From Cinnamomum chago (lineage: Eukaryota; Streptophyta; Magnoliopsida; Laurales; Lauraceae): a DNA stretch of 64,000 nucleotides. The first letter of the stretch is position 1. Each line of letters starts with the position of its first letter. The translations under genes were made by a program, and so were the position numbers. The stretch spans positions 21,776,501-21,840,500 of the forward strand of contig CP142457.1 in assembly GCA_038049695.1 (NCBI GenBank), given 5' to 3'. Below, one piece after another: positions 8,985 to 19,487 of the stretch. The notes below the pieces were generated by a model. The model saw nothing but the letters and a program-made list of their open reading frames with translations. It made no database searches and was not told the origin of the DNA.

Positions 8985-10700
8985 TCAGGTGGATGGGTCG
9001 CCCGGCATCGGCCTCGGCCATTGGAAGTATGGTTTCGCCTTGATCTTTCTCAGGATTCTGTAAATGGGCTCCTTGAATACAACACTGATGGCTCTGTAAG
9101 GATCGCTGGCAGGCTTGGCGGGCTGAGACCTCGGCCTCTTGCTATTGTCCGAGGAGATTGAGAAAGAGCGGGCAGGCTTTCTCTTATCCGACCTTGGCCT
9201 GGAGGACGTCTCCTCCCTGGTGGAGGCTTGGTGCTTCTTTGGGAGTCCAAACCGCTCCGTGCCATGGGCCTCGTCTTCCTCCTGTTCAATGTACTGCTTC
9301 ACCCTTGCCATTAGTGCTTTCATCGTTGCCACAGGGTTTCGGACTAGGTCTCTGCGGAGTTCGTTTCCTGGGAGTAAGCCCTCCCTGAAGCACATGATGG
9401 CGATCTCGTCGTTGGCGTCGGTAATCTGACTGTATATTGTCCAGAATCTCCTGGCAAAGGCAGTGATACTCTCACCGTCTTTCATCCGGATCGCCATAAG
9501 ATTGCTACCCGTCTTCGGGATGACGCGGTGTGCCTGAAACTTTTCAAAGAAAGAGCTCCGGAGCTGCCGCCGGCTCGAGACCGATCCGGGGGGGAGGGCG
9601 CAGAACCACCGGAGGGGGAGGTCTCCCAGACTGGATGAGAAAACCCTGCAGTTCAGGAGACCGACGTCCCCCCAGACCGACATCCGCTGAGTGAAATGCC
9701 GCAGATGCGCCTCTGGGTCCGAGGCTCCGTCATAAAGGACGAACCTCGGGACGTTAAATCTCTCAGGGAGAGAAAAAATTTTGATTTCCTGCGAAAAGGG
9801 GGACATGCCCTGATTGCCCTCTTCATGCTCATCGGCTAGGTCTCGGGCGAATCCGATCTCGGCCAAGTGGGCCTGGACCTCCTGTTTGACGTAATGATCC
9901 AGCAACTCTTTGAAGTCCGCCCGGTCATCTGGTCTCTGTGGTTCTGGCTCGCGCCGCGATCCCCCGAGGCCACTGGGCAGATGACTGCTGCTCGAGCCCT
10001 CCTCCTCACAGTGATATCTTCTTCTGTCGTCGAGGACCTGCCTCAGGTCTCGGTTGTCCGGGTGGGCCCGCTGTCGCCGAGGAAGTGGACTACGAGACTT
10101 TCTCTCATTTATCTCGAGTCGTTCCTCGAGGCGACGAATCACCTCGTCTTTATCTTGGAGGGCCTGGTGCTGGGCATTGAGCTCTTTGAGCAGGGGGTTG
10201 TCGCTCCTGGCTCCATGGGTTTGATGGAAGGATTGGCCGTCGTTGAGGACGCGCCGGTGGGACTGCCGGGACCTCGCCCCGACGGGGGTTTTGCCTCGTC
10301 GTCGAAGACCCGCCGTGGAGGCGTTTTGTTGAGGACCCTCGTGTGGCCGCTCACCAGTGTGGCGAGGAGTCTCACGATGGCTATTTTGGCGCAGGCGCGT
10401 GGTTATGGGTCGAGACAAAGAAGCCGATTGGACGATGCCTTCTATGTGCGCGGCACTTGACTTTATCCCTGACCTCCTTTGACGCGAGGTCCCCGATGGC
10501 TCCTGCCCGACGGGGGGAATCCCGGTCGGCCCCGGAGGGGGAAGCAGCCCGGCCGGGCCCGGAGGGGGAGGCAGAGCAGAGTGAAGGCTAGGGGGTGGTT
10601 CCGGAAATGGTGGAAATGCAGGTTGCTCCTGTAGCGGGAAGGACGATGCTTTTTGGGACTTCGAAGGCCCTCCACCACCGTGTCTGGTCTTTGGAGGCAT
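8985..10700 (-). CDS. gag: gag of Tat element, ended by a premature TGA
   Basis: First ATG after the PBS at 10700 (MPPKTRHGGGG). The frame is also open upstream into the PBS, but without an ATG. The N-terminal half is low-complexity, Pro/Arg-rich. The retrotransposon gag (capsid-like) domain is at about residues 275-455, with IKIFSLPERFNVPRFVLYDG, RHFTQRM, SFFEKFQAHRV, ITAFARRFW and CFREGLLPGNELRRDLV. A TGA at 8987-8985 stops the frame after GDPST, 5 codons before the zinc-knuckle-like motif that continues in the same frame into pol. CGA to TGA at a methylated CpG would explain it; stop readthrough is the alternative. Upstream are PBS and 5' LTR, consistent with transcription from the LTR. 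Confidence 0.85.
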   Translation of the reverse strand: MPPKTRHGGGGPSKSQKASSFPLQEQPAFPPFPEPPPSLHSALPPPPGPAGLLPPPGPTGIPPVGQEPSGTSRQRRSGIKSSAAHIEGIVQSASLSRPITTRLRQNSHRETPRHTGERPHEGPQQNASTAGLRRRGKTPVGARSRQSHRRVLNDGQSFHQTHGARSDNPLLKELNAQHQALQDKDEVIRRLEERLEINERKSRSPLPRRQRAHPDNRDLRQVLDDRRRYHCEEEGSSSSHLPSGLGGSRREPEPQRPDDRADFKELLDHYVKQEVQAHLAEIGFARDLADEHEEGNQGMSPFSQEIKIFSLPERFNVPRFVLYDGASDPEAHLRHFTQRMSVWGDVGLLNCRVFSSSLGDLPLRWFCALPPGSVSSRRQLRSSFFEKFQAHRVIPKTGSNLMAIRMKDGESITAFARRFWTIYSQITDANDEIAIMCFREGLLPGNELRRDLVRNPVATMKALMARVKQYIEQEEDEAHGTERFGLPKKHQASTREETSSRPRSDKRKPARSFSISSDNSKRPRSQPAKPASDPYRAISVVFKEPIYRILRKIKAKPYFQWPRPMPGDPST

Positions 10701-10732
10701 GGCTTCAGTAGAGGTTTTGATACAGATCCTAG

Positions 10733-10750
10733 TTCCCACAGACGGCGCCA
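10733..10750 (-). other. Primer binding site
   Basis: TGGCGCCGTCTGTGGGAA on the minus strand, two bases after the LTR end (…TTACA). The first nine bases fit the complement of the tRNA-Asp 3' end, but the remainder fits it poorly, so the primer tRNA is uncertain. Confidence 0.75.
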
Positions 10751-10752
10751 AC

Positions 10753-11430
10753 TGTAAGTGCCTAAAAATTACGGACTTAGGTAATGGATGATCAAGCTCC
10801 TGATTTGTGGTTTTAAAGGGAATAAAGGGAAATGATCGAGTCTCCAGTGACCTGAAAGGAAGAAAACAACGGTCAGAGACCCTGGCTATGGGTAGCCGAA
10901 GGTCCTCCGACGATCAAGTTAGTGTATGAACTGGGAGAGAATGGAGAAAGCGAGCTTTTTGAGGGGAGGATCATGCGTACCTTGTAAGGCTTTCCTTCAT
11001 GTAATATATAGACGTGAGGGTCATCATGGTACTGTCCACATGAAGGGATGGGAGTCCCATCAGCGTGTATTCGTACCTCTTGAGTGGGGGTAGGTGAAAA
11101 AAGGGGGTGTCCCATCGGATCATCATCTCATACCTATGGCCCTGAGATAAGGCGTGCTTCTTATCTGGGTTTGGCGCCCACTCCGTCTGTCAGCTTGCCG
11201 TCCGTCGTGGCAGTGCATTTATGGCCGCATTTATGACTGAGTGACAGGGGCCGAGGTCGGGCAGAGGCTGAGACCGAGATCGGAGCCTGTGACGTGGCCG
11301 CCGAGACTCGATCCATGGTTCTTCCGAGATGGCGCTACGGCCGACCTCATGTGGTTTCCGAGACCAAGGTTAAACCGAAACTGGGGATGGGCCCCCGTCC
11401 GATTTAGTGAGCATAAAACGACCCCACACA
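10753..11430 (-). mobile_element. 5' LTR of the Tat element
   Basis: On the minus strand it begins TGTGTGGGGTCG and ends CACTTACA, 678 bp, with a TATA-like TATATATTAC near 11001-11010 followed by about 250 bp to the end. The inner border is fixed by the PBS. The outer border is chosen as the TG nearest to where host-like AT-rich sequence begins, since the partner LTR is off the window and no TSD can be tested (expected duplicate of ATGAT, 11431-11435). Confidence 0.7.
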
Positions 11431-11770
11431 ATGATAAAACAATACCTGAATATTTTTCCAATTTTGAAATAACTGAGAACAAATCTACCTTTTAATAGGC
11501 TCAATTGGCTATTGGCAGACTTGTAAGACTCTAGCATGTTATAAACAGATGAGCTTCATCAGATTAAGGGATTAGAAAGGCTTTTTATGCTGTTGTAATA
11601 TATGAAAGCACATAACAGTTGAGCAATGATACTACTTCGCTTTAGTCTCTTCATACATTAACTGGATTTCTTATCAACTATTTTATGACTGGGAACTTCT
11701 TGCTTTCTCCTGTAAGATCTGTAGCCATGATCGTTTATTGATAAATGTGTGCCAATCATACAAAATGCAG
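11431..11770 (+). other. Intron remnant upstream of host terminal exon
   Basis: AT-rich, no coding signal, ending in an acceptor-like AATGCAG at 11770. It probably is the 3' part of the last intron of the host gene whose terminal exon follows. The rest of that intron and the upstream exons are not visible because the Tat element lies here. Confidence 0.45.
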
Positions 11771-11899
11771 GGTGCTGCTTCTATGGCAGGCAGGAATATA
11801 ACAGTTCTACGCCAAGCTGGGGCAGCCTGCGATCATCCTATTGACCCATCATATCCAGAAGGAGCATACCTTACCAATTACTTGCTTAGAGTGATGTAA
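11771..11899 (+). CDS. Terminal coding exon of an unidentified host gene (partial)
   Basis: After a splice acceptor ending at 11770, 42 codons run to TAA at 11897-11899 in a frame reading GAASMAGRNITVLRQAGAAC then DHPIDPSYPEGAYLTNYLLR and VM. Balanced composition unlike the retroelements, a clean acceptor and a downstream AATAAA (12109-12114) suggest a genuine last exon. I do not recognise the family, and the phase is assumed from the open frame. Upstream exons would lie beyond the Tat insertion, so the gene is either split by a very long intron or broken. It is convergent with the ALIS fragment. Confidence 0.45.
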   Translation, partial: GAASMAGRNITVLRQAGAACDHPIDPSYPEGAYLTNYLLRVM

Positions 11900-12214
11900 A
11901 TTGGGGGGAAAAAAAGAAAGATGTATCTTCTACTGCACAGCATTGGGAACACTTTCCTCAACTATTTTGTGCATGGCTGATAATATAGCTTGTTGCCTTT
12001 TCACAAAACTGTGATAACCAGAGGGAATTTGTGAGATGAGAATTTCTAGGCAGTGAAATGAAAATTTTCTGTATACATCCATTTTAATCCTGAATGCTTT
12101 TGAAATACAATAAATTCATGTGTGATAAAAATCTTAGAATACAAGCAATAGTTGCATTCACTAAAATCCATCATAATTCACAACATCACAACATAAGGCA
12201 AGTCTCGAAAACAT
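11900..12214 (+). other. 3' UTR / intergenic between two convergent host gene ends
   Basis: AT-rich with AATAAA at 12109-12114 on plus, plausible as poly(A) signal of the terminal exon before it. No other feature seen. Confidence 0.35.
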
Positions 12215-13067
12215 TCAATGGCCTGATGGGTTTCTGTTCCATGATAAATACGAAGGATTGCCAAGCCGGCTGCCAAAAGAAAGGGTGATATCAATTTCAT
12301 TGCAACTCCAATGAAATGACACTGCAACAGTGTTTTTCATCTGCTGAAAAAAAAAAAAGAAGTATCTAATAAACATATAGTGATATCAACATTTACAGCT
12401 CCTACAAAAATAAAGGAGATGTGCAGCAGCTACAAAATAGGGGTAAGATGGAATATGGAATAAGGATATACAAACAAGAACCACTCCCAATGAAAAAGCA
12501 AGAATAACTTGGATTGGTAAGTATAGGGATGGAAATGGGTTGGTTCATGTCACCATTAAAGAGGAAGTGGAACCGAAACTGTTTCGAAATTGGTTTCTTG
12601 GTTTCGGAACCAAAACTGTTAATGAGAAGATGGATCCGGAACTGTATATGCCATGGGTCCGGGTCCAGGTAGAGAAGAATATAGGGAAACAAACCTAGTT
12701 TTTACGAGATATTATAAAAAATTAAGGTAATATGTCGGGTCTCGGGTCCATAGGCCGACCCAAGTTGGAACCGGGGCCGGACCTGTTTTTAGGTCACGAG
12801 TCCAAAAAGAAGGGACCCGGACCCATTTACATCCCAACAATGACCGACTTACTAGATGTGATCATGAATGAGACTAACCTTGGCTTGACCAGGAATACGA
12901 TGAAGAAGCCCATGGCGAGAAATTAGCACAAGCTGCCAACTGTGAGATAAGCAATACTTAGGAAGTCATTCTTCCCTCCCAACCAGCTTGTCGTTGATAG
13001 CACCAGCTTCTTCTTTCCTCCAAAGCTATAAGTGTTGTAATTGTTCTGTAGAACCACAGTTATGACA
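12215..13067 (-). pseudogene. 3' fragment of ALA-interacting subunit gene (ALIS, LEM3/CDC50 family)
   Basis: The penultimate exon (13067-12879, minus) reads [20 protein letters not shown] then [20 protein letters not shown]. It ends KPS over the splice to a last exon (12269-12215) reading RLGNPSYLSWNRNPSGH and TGA. Donor AG|GTTAGT and acceptor TTTTGGCAG are normal and the phase fits. This is the conserved C-terminus of plant ALIS proteins, beta-subunits of P4-ATPase lipid flippases: end of the lumenal domain, second membrane span, short cytosolic tail. A TAA at 12925-12923 interrupts the membrane span (…GSLC, stop, FLAMGFF). The 5' side is cut at 13067 by the LTR-like block. The 609-bp intron (12270-12878) holds no other coding sequence. 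Nonfunctional as it stands. Confidence 0.85.
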
Positions 13068-15899
13068 TCGTTCGTGTCGCGACCTCGGACCGGGGATCCG
13101 GGATCTGGACTAATGAATAATGGTTAATGATGATTATCTACATCAACAATATACAACTTATTTAATTTCCCACAGGTGTCCGCGGTGAGGATATCACAAC
13201 CATCAATGAATATTTCTTTTAAGTGCGGAAGCATGTAGCAAATCAAATAGTCAGACTATCTCTAGTCATGGAAGCATTAACATCAAGTATCAAAAATTGT
13301 ATCAGAATGAGCAATGATTTATAGCATGTTTCCCAAAAGTAGTAAAAGTTTAACAAAAGATCATTTAGTTACAATCCCCAAAATTAGAGGCCAACAAAGG
13401 CCAATATAAACAAAATAATAACCCAAAGAATGGTTAAATAGTTTCCTCAAAATGTACGCCTCTCGTAGCATCCCGATGTCTACATGACATCGTCAGCACG
13501 CCACTCGACTAGAGGTTGCGGCTCACCTACCGCCTCCTCCGGCTCCTCCTCAAGGAAACCGGCAACGGGACCTGAGTACCAAAGCAAAGGATCAGACACG
13601 ACGGTCTGGCAAGCGAGTGAAAAGATACAATAACATATGATAATGGAGGAAAAATCTTGAAAAGCATAGAAATTTGTTTAAGCAAGAACTCTCATAAAAT
13701 AGATAAATCAATTGCTCGAAAACAAGTAAACAAGATAAAACATATGAGGTAACCAAGGTATCGGGAACTCACAAGATGGCAATCACATAAAGCTAAGTCC
13801 TCTGTCACTAAAGTGACAACAGTATAACGGGACGTTAATCTCCGTCACACAAGGTGAGGAGAATCAACGTAAATCATATATACAATATAAATATACGGGA
13901 CGGGGCCACGGTAGCGAACCGGGTATCGAGACGGGACCACGGTAATAGACCGGGTATCGGGACCCAAACTGCAGCTGACGGGACGGGAGAGGGATCTCAA
14001 AGTCGGTGGATCAAACCGACAAGGTATCCAAGCTTAGTGATGCCGACACATAGGTTAAATATCAAATCGAGACTTATGCACGTAAATCAAGTACAATATA
14101 TAAACGAGCAAGACGGGGGTGCCCAAGGGCACATTTTCGTTCCAAGTCGGGTAATATACTTCGGGACAAATCACTGTTACTAAGGTAACTATCATGCTTT
14201 CGGGAAACACATCATGTAAGATAAATCTTGGAATGAGGTGAAACAATGAACTATAACAATTTCGGGTAAAATACTGGTTTCAAGATCCATTTAGTATATA
14301 GGGACCCCGTATGTCGATTATAATAAAGACTTGGTACTCCTTGAGTTGGAAGACATTCCGGGCTCCTTATACACCTTGAAGTTTCAAAACTCCGAATGAA
14401 ATCTTTGTGATACGGTTTCTTCCTCAAATGGCCTCTTACAATGCTTAATAAATCTCCTTGACATAGAGGGGTTCCCAGAGAATAGACCCAACCATTGGAA
14501 CAGTTGAACATTGTCCCAAACATAGCCTATGCCAGACGGACCACATCGCTCGCTGGATTGGTTGTCTGGGTGGGTTCGCTCGAGCGAAGTGGAGGTCGCT
14601 TGAACGAACTCCTTGAGTCGAGCGAATATTTAAATGCGTTCGAACGAACAACTCTCTGGAATGAGTTCTTGGATGCCCGCTCGAGCGACCAGGGGTCCGC
14701 TCGAGCGACCAAGCTACTGGAATGCTCCGAAGCCTTTCCTGGACAGGTCGCTCGAGCGAAGTGTCACGGTCGCTCGAGCGAACTGTCCAGACCCTGAGTT
14801 CGGACCAGTTCAGCTCCACAACAACTCTCCCTTTTTACAACCCCTTCTTAACCACTTTCATACCTCAAATGAGGAGTATAAATCTACATTCAAATAACTT
14901 CAAAACTCCAACCACCTCCATTACATTCTCCTCCATCCATATCACATCCCATACAAGCAAAGAGGAAGAAACCATTTCACACAATATGCATATTAAAGAC
15001 AAAACAAGAAAACATTAAATGCTATAAGCTAACATGCCTTTATGACCATAATTGCATCCTTTGTTAGTCCATCAAGAACATTTATTTCAACCATAAACAT
15101 ATTAATGAAACATGAAAATCCATAAATGCTTCACCAACCATTTACAACTTAAAATACTTAATCATTCACTTGCCTTATGTCTTCAAATCAATGAAATCAA
15201 GCTCTAACAAGTCTCCCAAGCAAGGAATCCAAGCTATGACAAAAATCCCCAAAACAAACAACCCTAAAAGAGTCAAAACAATGAAATAGCAAGGAAACCT
15301 TCCAAGGATAATAGTGAAGCTTCTCAAGGGCTAGGAGATAACAATTCTAGAGGATGAGGGGAAATACTTACTTGCAAGGTCCTCTAATGGCAATGGTGAG
15401 CTCAAGGAGAGTCTTGAAATGGATGGTTTTCTCTAGCAATGGTGTCTAAGGAGAGCTATGGTGATGAGGAAGGAGGTGATGATCTCCACTACTCAAGTTG
15501 TGTAAGATTGTGGTGAGTTGGGTGATTGCAAGCAAGAGCAAGAAGAAGAAGGCAATAAAACCCTAGGTTTTCTCTCTTGTGCTGGAAAAAGAACAATGGA
15601 AGGAAAGGACTTCCTTATAAACAAGTGGGGAGTGGGCTCCACTATTTAGAAAACTAATTGGGCTGAAATCATCTCCTTCGGGACTTCGGGTGAATTCGAC
15701 GAAGAAGGTAGAAATGTTTGTCGAAATTTCTAGTTTCCAAAAAGTATATGTTTCGCGGGTTTCGGGAATATCAAGTTTTGGGTACAGATTTTGTGTGCAA
15801 TGACTGTTTGCCCTCAAGGCCAAGAAATCGGGTTTCGGGATCTCAACGGAATCGGGGTCAACATGAAAGTTGTAGGGATCATCAAAACGAGTAAAACGG
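13068..15899 (-). mobile_element. Long LTR-like block, possibly Ty3/gypsy chromovirus (Tekay-like) LTR, truncated
   Basis: One end is sharp: TGTCGCGACC at 13068 directly abuts ALIS coding sequence, so on minus the block ends …GGTCGCGACA. There is no coding potential over 2.8 kb. It has repeated CGGGTATCGGGACC-like words (13900-13970), a palindrome cluster (14575-14783) and, on minus, CTACAACTTTCATGTTGA and a CCTAGGGTTTTA leader-like stretch (about 15555-15575), features seen in long chromovirus LTRs. The other end is lost where copia element A begins at 15900. No TSD can be tested. The LTR identity is an inference; the lineage is a guess. Confidence 0.4.
14575..14783. repeat. Palindrome cluster (TCGCTCGAGCGA-type, about 7 units)
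   Basis: About seven copies of GCTCGAGC or close variants (TTCGAACGAA, GTCGAGCGA, GCTTGAACGAA) are spaced 15-50 bp apart in an otherwise unremarkable stretch. The flanking bases extend the palindrome to about 12 bp. This is a third sequence type of the palindrome clusters found elsewhere in the window. Confidence 0.85.
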
Positions 15900-16328
15900 A
15901 AAGTAAAGACAGTGTGTATAAGGTGCTTCTCATGGTCCTTCAATACATCTAATGTACCAGTATCATGATCCAGAATCTTACATTCTGATGATCGAGATAA
16001 ATCACACTATCTCATAGTGATTAAAATGCTGCAACCTTGTCAGATGAGGTGTCCAATCTCATCACTGGTTGTGAAGATATTTAAGTATAAGATTTGTAAT
16101 ACATATCTCCTGTATGTGGATCTCATCCATACACACATGTACTACATCTAGTATACTTGTGGACTCCGGTTCAACTCATGAACCATTATGTCATTTGTAT
16201 TGGTTATGTGCAAGTATATAAAACACCATTCATCTCATGAAAGTAAAAACATGAATTGTATTGATAAATAAAGAAATTAATCTATTTATTACATCATATA
16301 CCCTTGGTATTGAGACCATAAACTAACA
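15900..16328 (-). repeat. Partial 3' LTR of copia element A
   Basis: It starts on minus with TGTTAGTTTATGGTCTC at 16328, directly after the PPT (CAAGTGGGAGAT, 16340-16329), and matches the first 430 bp of the element B LTR. It ends at 15900 at a junction with the LTR-like block. Confidence 0.85.
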
Positions 16329-16343
16329 ATCTCCCACTTGGGC

Positions 16344-19300
16344 TCAATGCCAATTAGGATTGCATCTCATGCCCATCCCATCTACATGCTGCTCAAAAAC
16401 CTTGGTGGTCAAAGGCTTAGTAAATGGATCTGCCAGATTGTCTGCAGAGGCTATCTTGGTAATTGCAATATCACCTCTCTGCACAATCTCTCTGACCAAA
16501 TGATACTTCTTCTGTACATGCTTTTGGCTTTTATGGCTTCTTGGTTCCTTGGACTGAGCGACTGCCCCGTTGCTGTCACAGTAAACTGTGAGCGGCTGTC
16601 GTGCCAAAGGTACCACTCCAAGTTCCAGAAGGAAACTTTTGAGGCATACTGCTTCCTTAGCTGCTTCACAAGCCGCTACATATTCAGCTTCAGAAGTGGA
16701 ATCAGCAGTACATTCCTGTTTAATACTCCTCCAGCTGATAGCTCCTCCGCCAAGCATAAACACATAACCAGAGGTAGATTTCCTGGAATCCTTATCTGAC
16801 ATGAAGTCAGAATCTGTGTATCCGACTGGAATCAGCTCATCACTGCCGTAAATCAACATGTAATCTCTAGTCCTTCTCAAGTACTTAAGGGTACATTTTA
16901 CAGCAGTCCAATGGTCAGGACCTGGGTTAGACTGATATCTGCTGACTAAGCCCACTGCATGACAGATATCCGGTCTAGTACATAGCATAGCATACATGAG
17001 GCTACCAACAGCTGAAGCGTATGGAATTGCTCTCATTTGCTCCTTTTCTTCTGGGGTCTTGGGACCCTGATCCTTGGAAAGGTGCACTCCATGCCTGAAA
17101 GGTGTGATACACTTCTTGGAGTCCTGCATAGCAAACCGTACCAGTACCTTATCTATGTAAGCAGTTTGAGAAAAGCCAATCATCCTATTTTTCCTGTCTT
17201 GATGGAGTTTGATCCCTAGGATGTAACTAGCTTCTCCCAAGTCCTTCATATCAAAAGTCTTTGCCAACTAAACTTTTACCGTTGACAACATTCCTATATC
17301 TTTCCCAAGGAGAAGGATGTCGTCGACGTAAAATATCAGAAAAACTACCCTGTCACCTTCATTTTTCATGTACACACATGACTCATCCGAATTTTGACTA
17401 AAACCAAATGATTTGATTGCCCGATCAAAACGGATGTTCCAGCTTCGGGATGCCTGCTTCAGTCCATAAATGGATTTCTGCAGCTTGCAAACTCTTTGCT
17501 TTTGGTTGCTTGCTATAAAACCGGCTGGCTGCATCATATAGATGTCTTCCTCAAGATGGCCGTTGAGAAATGCCGTCTTGACATCCATTTTCCAAATCTC
17601 ATAATCGAGATGAGCCGCAATGGATAAGAGTATCCGGATGGACTTGAGCATGACTACCGGCGAGAAGGTTTCCTCATAATCGATACCCTCTTTCTGAGTA
17701 TACCCTTTCGCAACAAGCCTGGCCTTAAAGGTCTCAACTCTTCCATCTGCTCCTCTTTTTCTCTTGTAGACCCACATGCACCCAATAGGTTTGATATTGG
17801 CAGGCAAGTCCACAAGTGTCCAGACCTAATTAGAGTACATAGACTCCATCTCAGCTTTCATAGCATCTTGCCAATGTCCCGAATCTATGTCATTTATTGC
17901 TTCATCATAGTTACAGGGATCTTGTTCCGGTTCTTCCGGGATTGCCTCGTAAGACTCTCCCAAGAACGAGAACCTATCAGGAGGCCTGATTATTCTCCCA
18001 CTACGACGAGGCACTGGTGTAACTACTGGGTCTGGTATGGGCAGTTCTTCCTCAAGTTCGGTCATGTTTGGATTTGGAATTGATTGTTCTTGAATCTCTT
18101 CCAAGATCACCTTTTCTAAAGATTTCCGGTCCGTCATATAATCTTCCTCCAGAAAAACCGCATTGGTGCTTACTATCACTTTCTGCTCTCTGGGATTATA
18201 GAATAACCAACCTTTAGTTCCTTTGGGATATCCTATAAATGTGCATACTTCCGACTTCGTTTCCAACTTATCCGTCTTTACCTTCAGCACATGTGCCGGA
18301 CAACCCCAAATGTGTAAACGTTGTAGACTAGGCTTTCGCCCAGACCACAATTCCCGGGGAGTCTTAGGTACATACTTAGATGGTACGAGGTTTAATATGT
18401 ACATCGCAGTTTCCAAGGCATGTCCCCAAAAGGATATAGGTAATCCTGAGAAACTCAACATAGACCTGATCATATCTAAAAGAGTCCGGTTCCTTCTTTC
18501 CGCTACTCCATTCTGTTGAGGCATACCAGGAGCAGACAACTGGGATAGAATCCCATTTTCTGATAAGTGTGCCATAAAATCTCCAGACAGATATTCTCCT
18601 CCTCGATCTGATCGAAGAGTCTTGATACTTTTACCTAATTGCTTTTCTGCTTTCGCTCGAAACTCTTTAAACTTTTCAAAAGCCTCGGACTTGCGGTGCA
18701 TAAGGTATATGTATCCATATCTTGAGTAATCATCTGTGAAAGTGATGAAGTACTCATATCCTCCTCTGGCTCTTACATTAATGGGCCCACACACATCAGT
18801 ATGCACTAATTCTAATAAATCTTTGGCCCTATTGCCCTTGGATGAAAAGGGTCTTTTGGTCATTTTGCCTTCCAGACATGATTCACAGACAGGCATTGGT
18901 TCTACAACCAATGAAGGCAAGATACCATCTTTCACTAGCCTGTCAATCCTATTTAGGTTTATATGACCTAGCCTCAAGTGCCAAAGTTTTGCTGGATTAG
19001 ATGAAGGTGACTTTCTCTTTAATGATGGTCTATTAATTATTTCGGTATCATGTATCTCATACATTGTAGGAGTTTATAGATAAAGCCCATTGGTTACCTT
19101 GCCAGAACATATAAAAGTACCGTTTCTCTTTATAACAACTTCAGTACCAAAAGTAATAGAATAACTTTTACTCACCAAACTAGAAACTGAAATTAAATTC
19201 CGTCTTAAAGACGATACATATAGAGTGTCTGACAAAACCAACTTATTATCTTGAAAATATAAAGTAATAACTCCTATTGAGATCGCATCTGCCTTAGCAT

Positions 19301-19487
19301 CAGATCCTACGTTGACAATGATTTCGCCGTCACTGAGTTTCCTGGTTTCCCTGAACCCCTGCAACAAATTACATATGTGATTAGTTGCCCCGGAGTCCAC
19401 ACACCAAGATTCTGAAGTACCAACTGCAAAACTAACTTCAGTAATAAGTGACTCAATCATACCTGAGGTCTTCTTCTTGGACAGATA
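16344..19487 (-). pseudogene. pol: pol of copia element A with nonsense codons
   Basis: One continuous minus-strand frame holds protease (SWCVDSGATNHIC), GAG-pre-integrase (LWHLRLGHINL), integrase core (HTDVCGPI, SDRGGEY, NGVAERRNRT), RT (KTAFLNGHLEEDIYM, FYVDDILLL) and RNase H (YTDSDF, TSEAEYVA, CDSNGA), ending RCNPNWH at 16344. Stop codons interrupt it: TAA 19076-19074, TAG 17828-17826 (CAG in element B) and TAG 17270-17268, in addition to the TAA at 19490-19488 in gag. No frameshift is seen within pol. The order PR-IN-RT-RH marks Ty1/copia. Catalytic motifs are otherwise preserved, so it looks recently inactivated. Confidence 0.9.
19359..19462 (-). other. 104-bp GT-AG intron between gag and protease (absent from element B)
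   Basis: On minus the donor is CAG|GTATGA (starts 19462) and the acceptor TTGTTGCAG|GGG (ends 19359). It contains the protease catalytic DSGA. Element B has exactly CAG|GGG at the equivalent point (27826/27827). Splicing shifts frame and ends the protein ten codons on, giving Gag alone. Gag-only spliced RNAs are known for barley BARE1 and Drosophila copia. Confidence 0.8.

Larger units (their letters stand above)
1..11430 (-). mobile_element. Ty3/gypsy LTR retrotransposon, Tat lineage, 3' LTR outside window
   Basis: Reading on the minus strand, the order is 5' LTR (10753-11430), PBS (10733-10750), gag (10700-8985), protease, RT, RNase H, a second RNase H and integrase (pol, to 4782). An antisense ORF (515-2455) follows, on the strand opposite to gag-pol. 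Dual RNase H plus an extra antisense ORF between pol and the 3' LTR is an arrangement known for the Tat lineage (Grande/Retand-like elements). The 3' LTR and its PPT would lie left of base 1. A 2.2-kb solo LTR of another family is nested at 2550-4749. The lineage call rests on domain order and motifs; the family name is not determined. Confidence 0.85.

Noticed and set aside
10701-10751. gag start upstream of 10700
   Set aside because: The frame is open but overlaps the PBS and has no ATG; 10700 is the first ATG.
12402-12930. Coding frames on either strand inside the ALIS intron
   Set aside because: Low-complexity, no splice or domain support; the segment lies between two well-defined ALIS exons.
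15563-15899. Satellite derived from the 13068-15899 LTR-like block
   Set aside because: They share only short words such as GGGTTTCGGG; no alignable stretch was found by eye.
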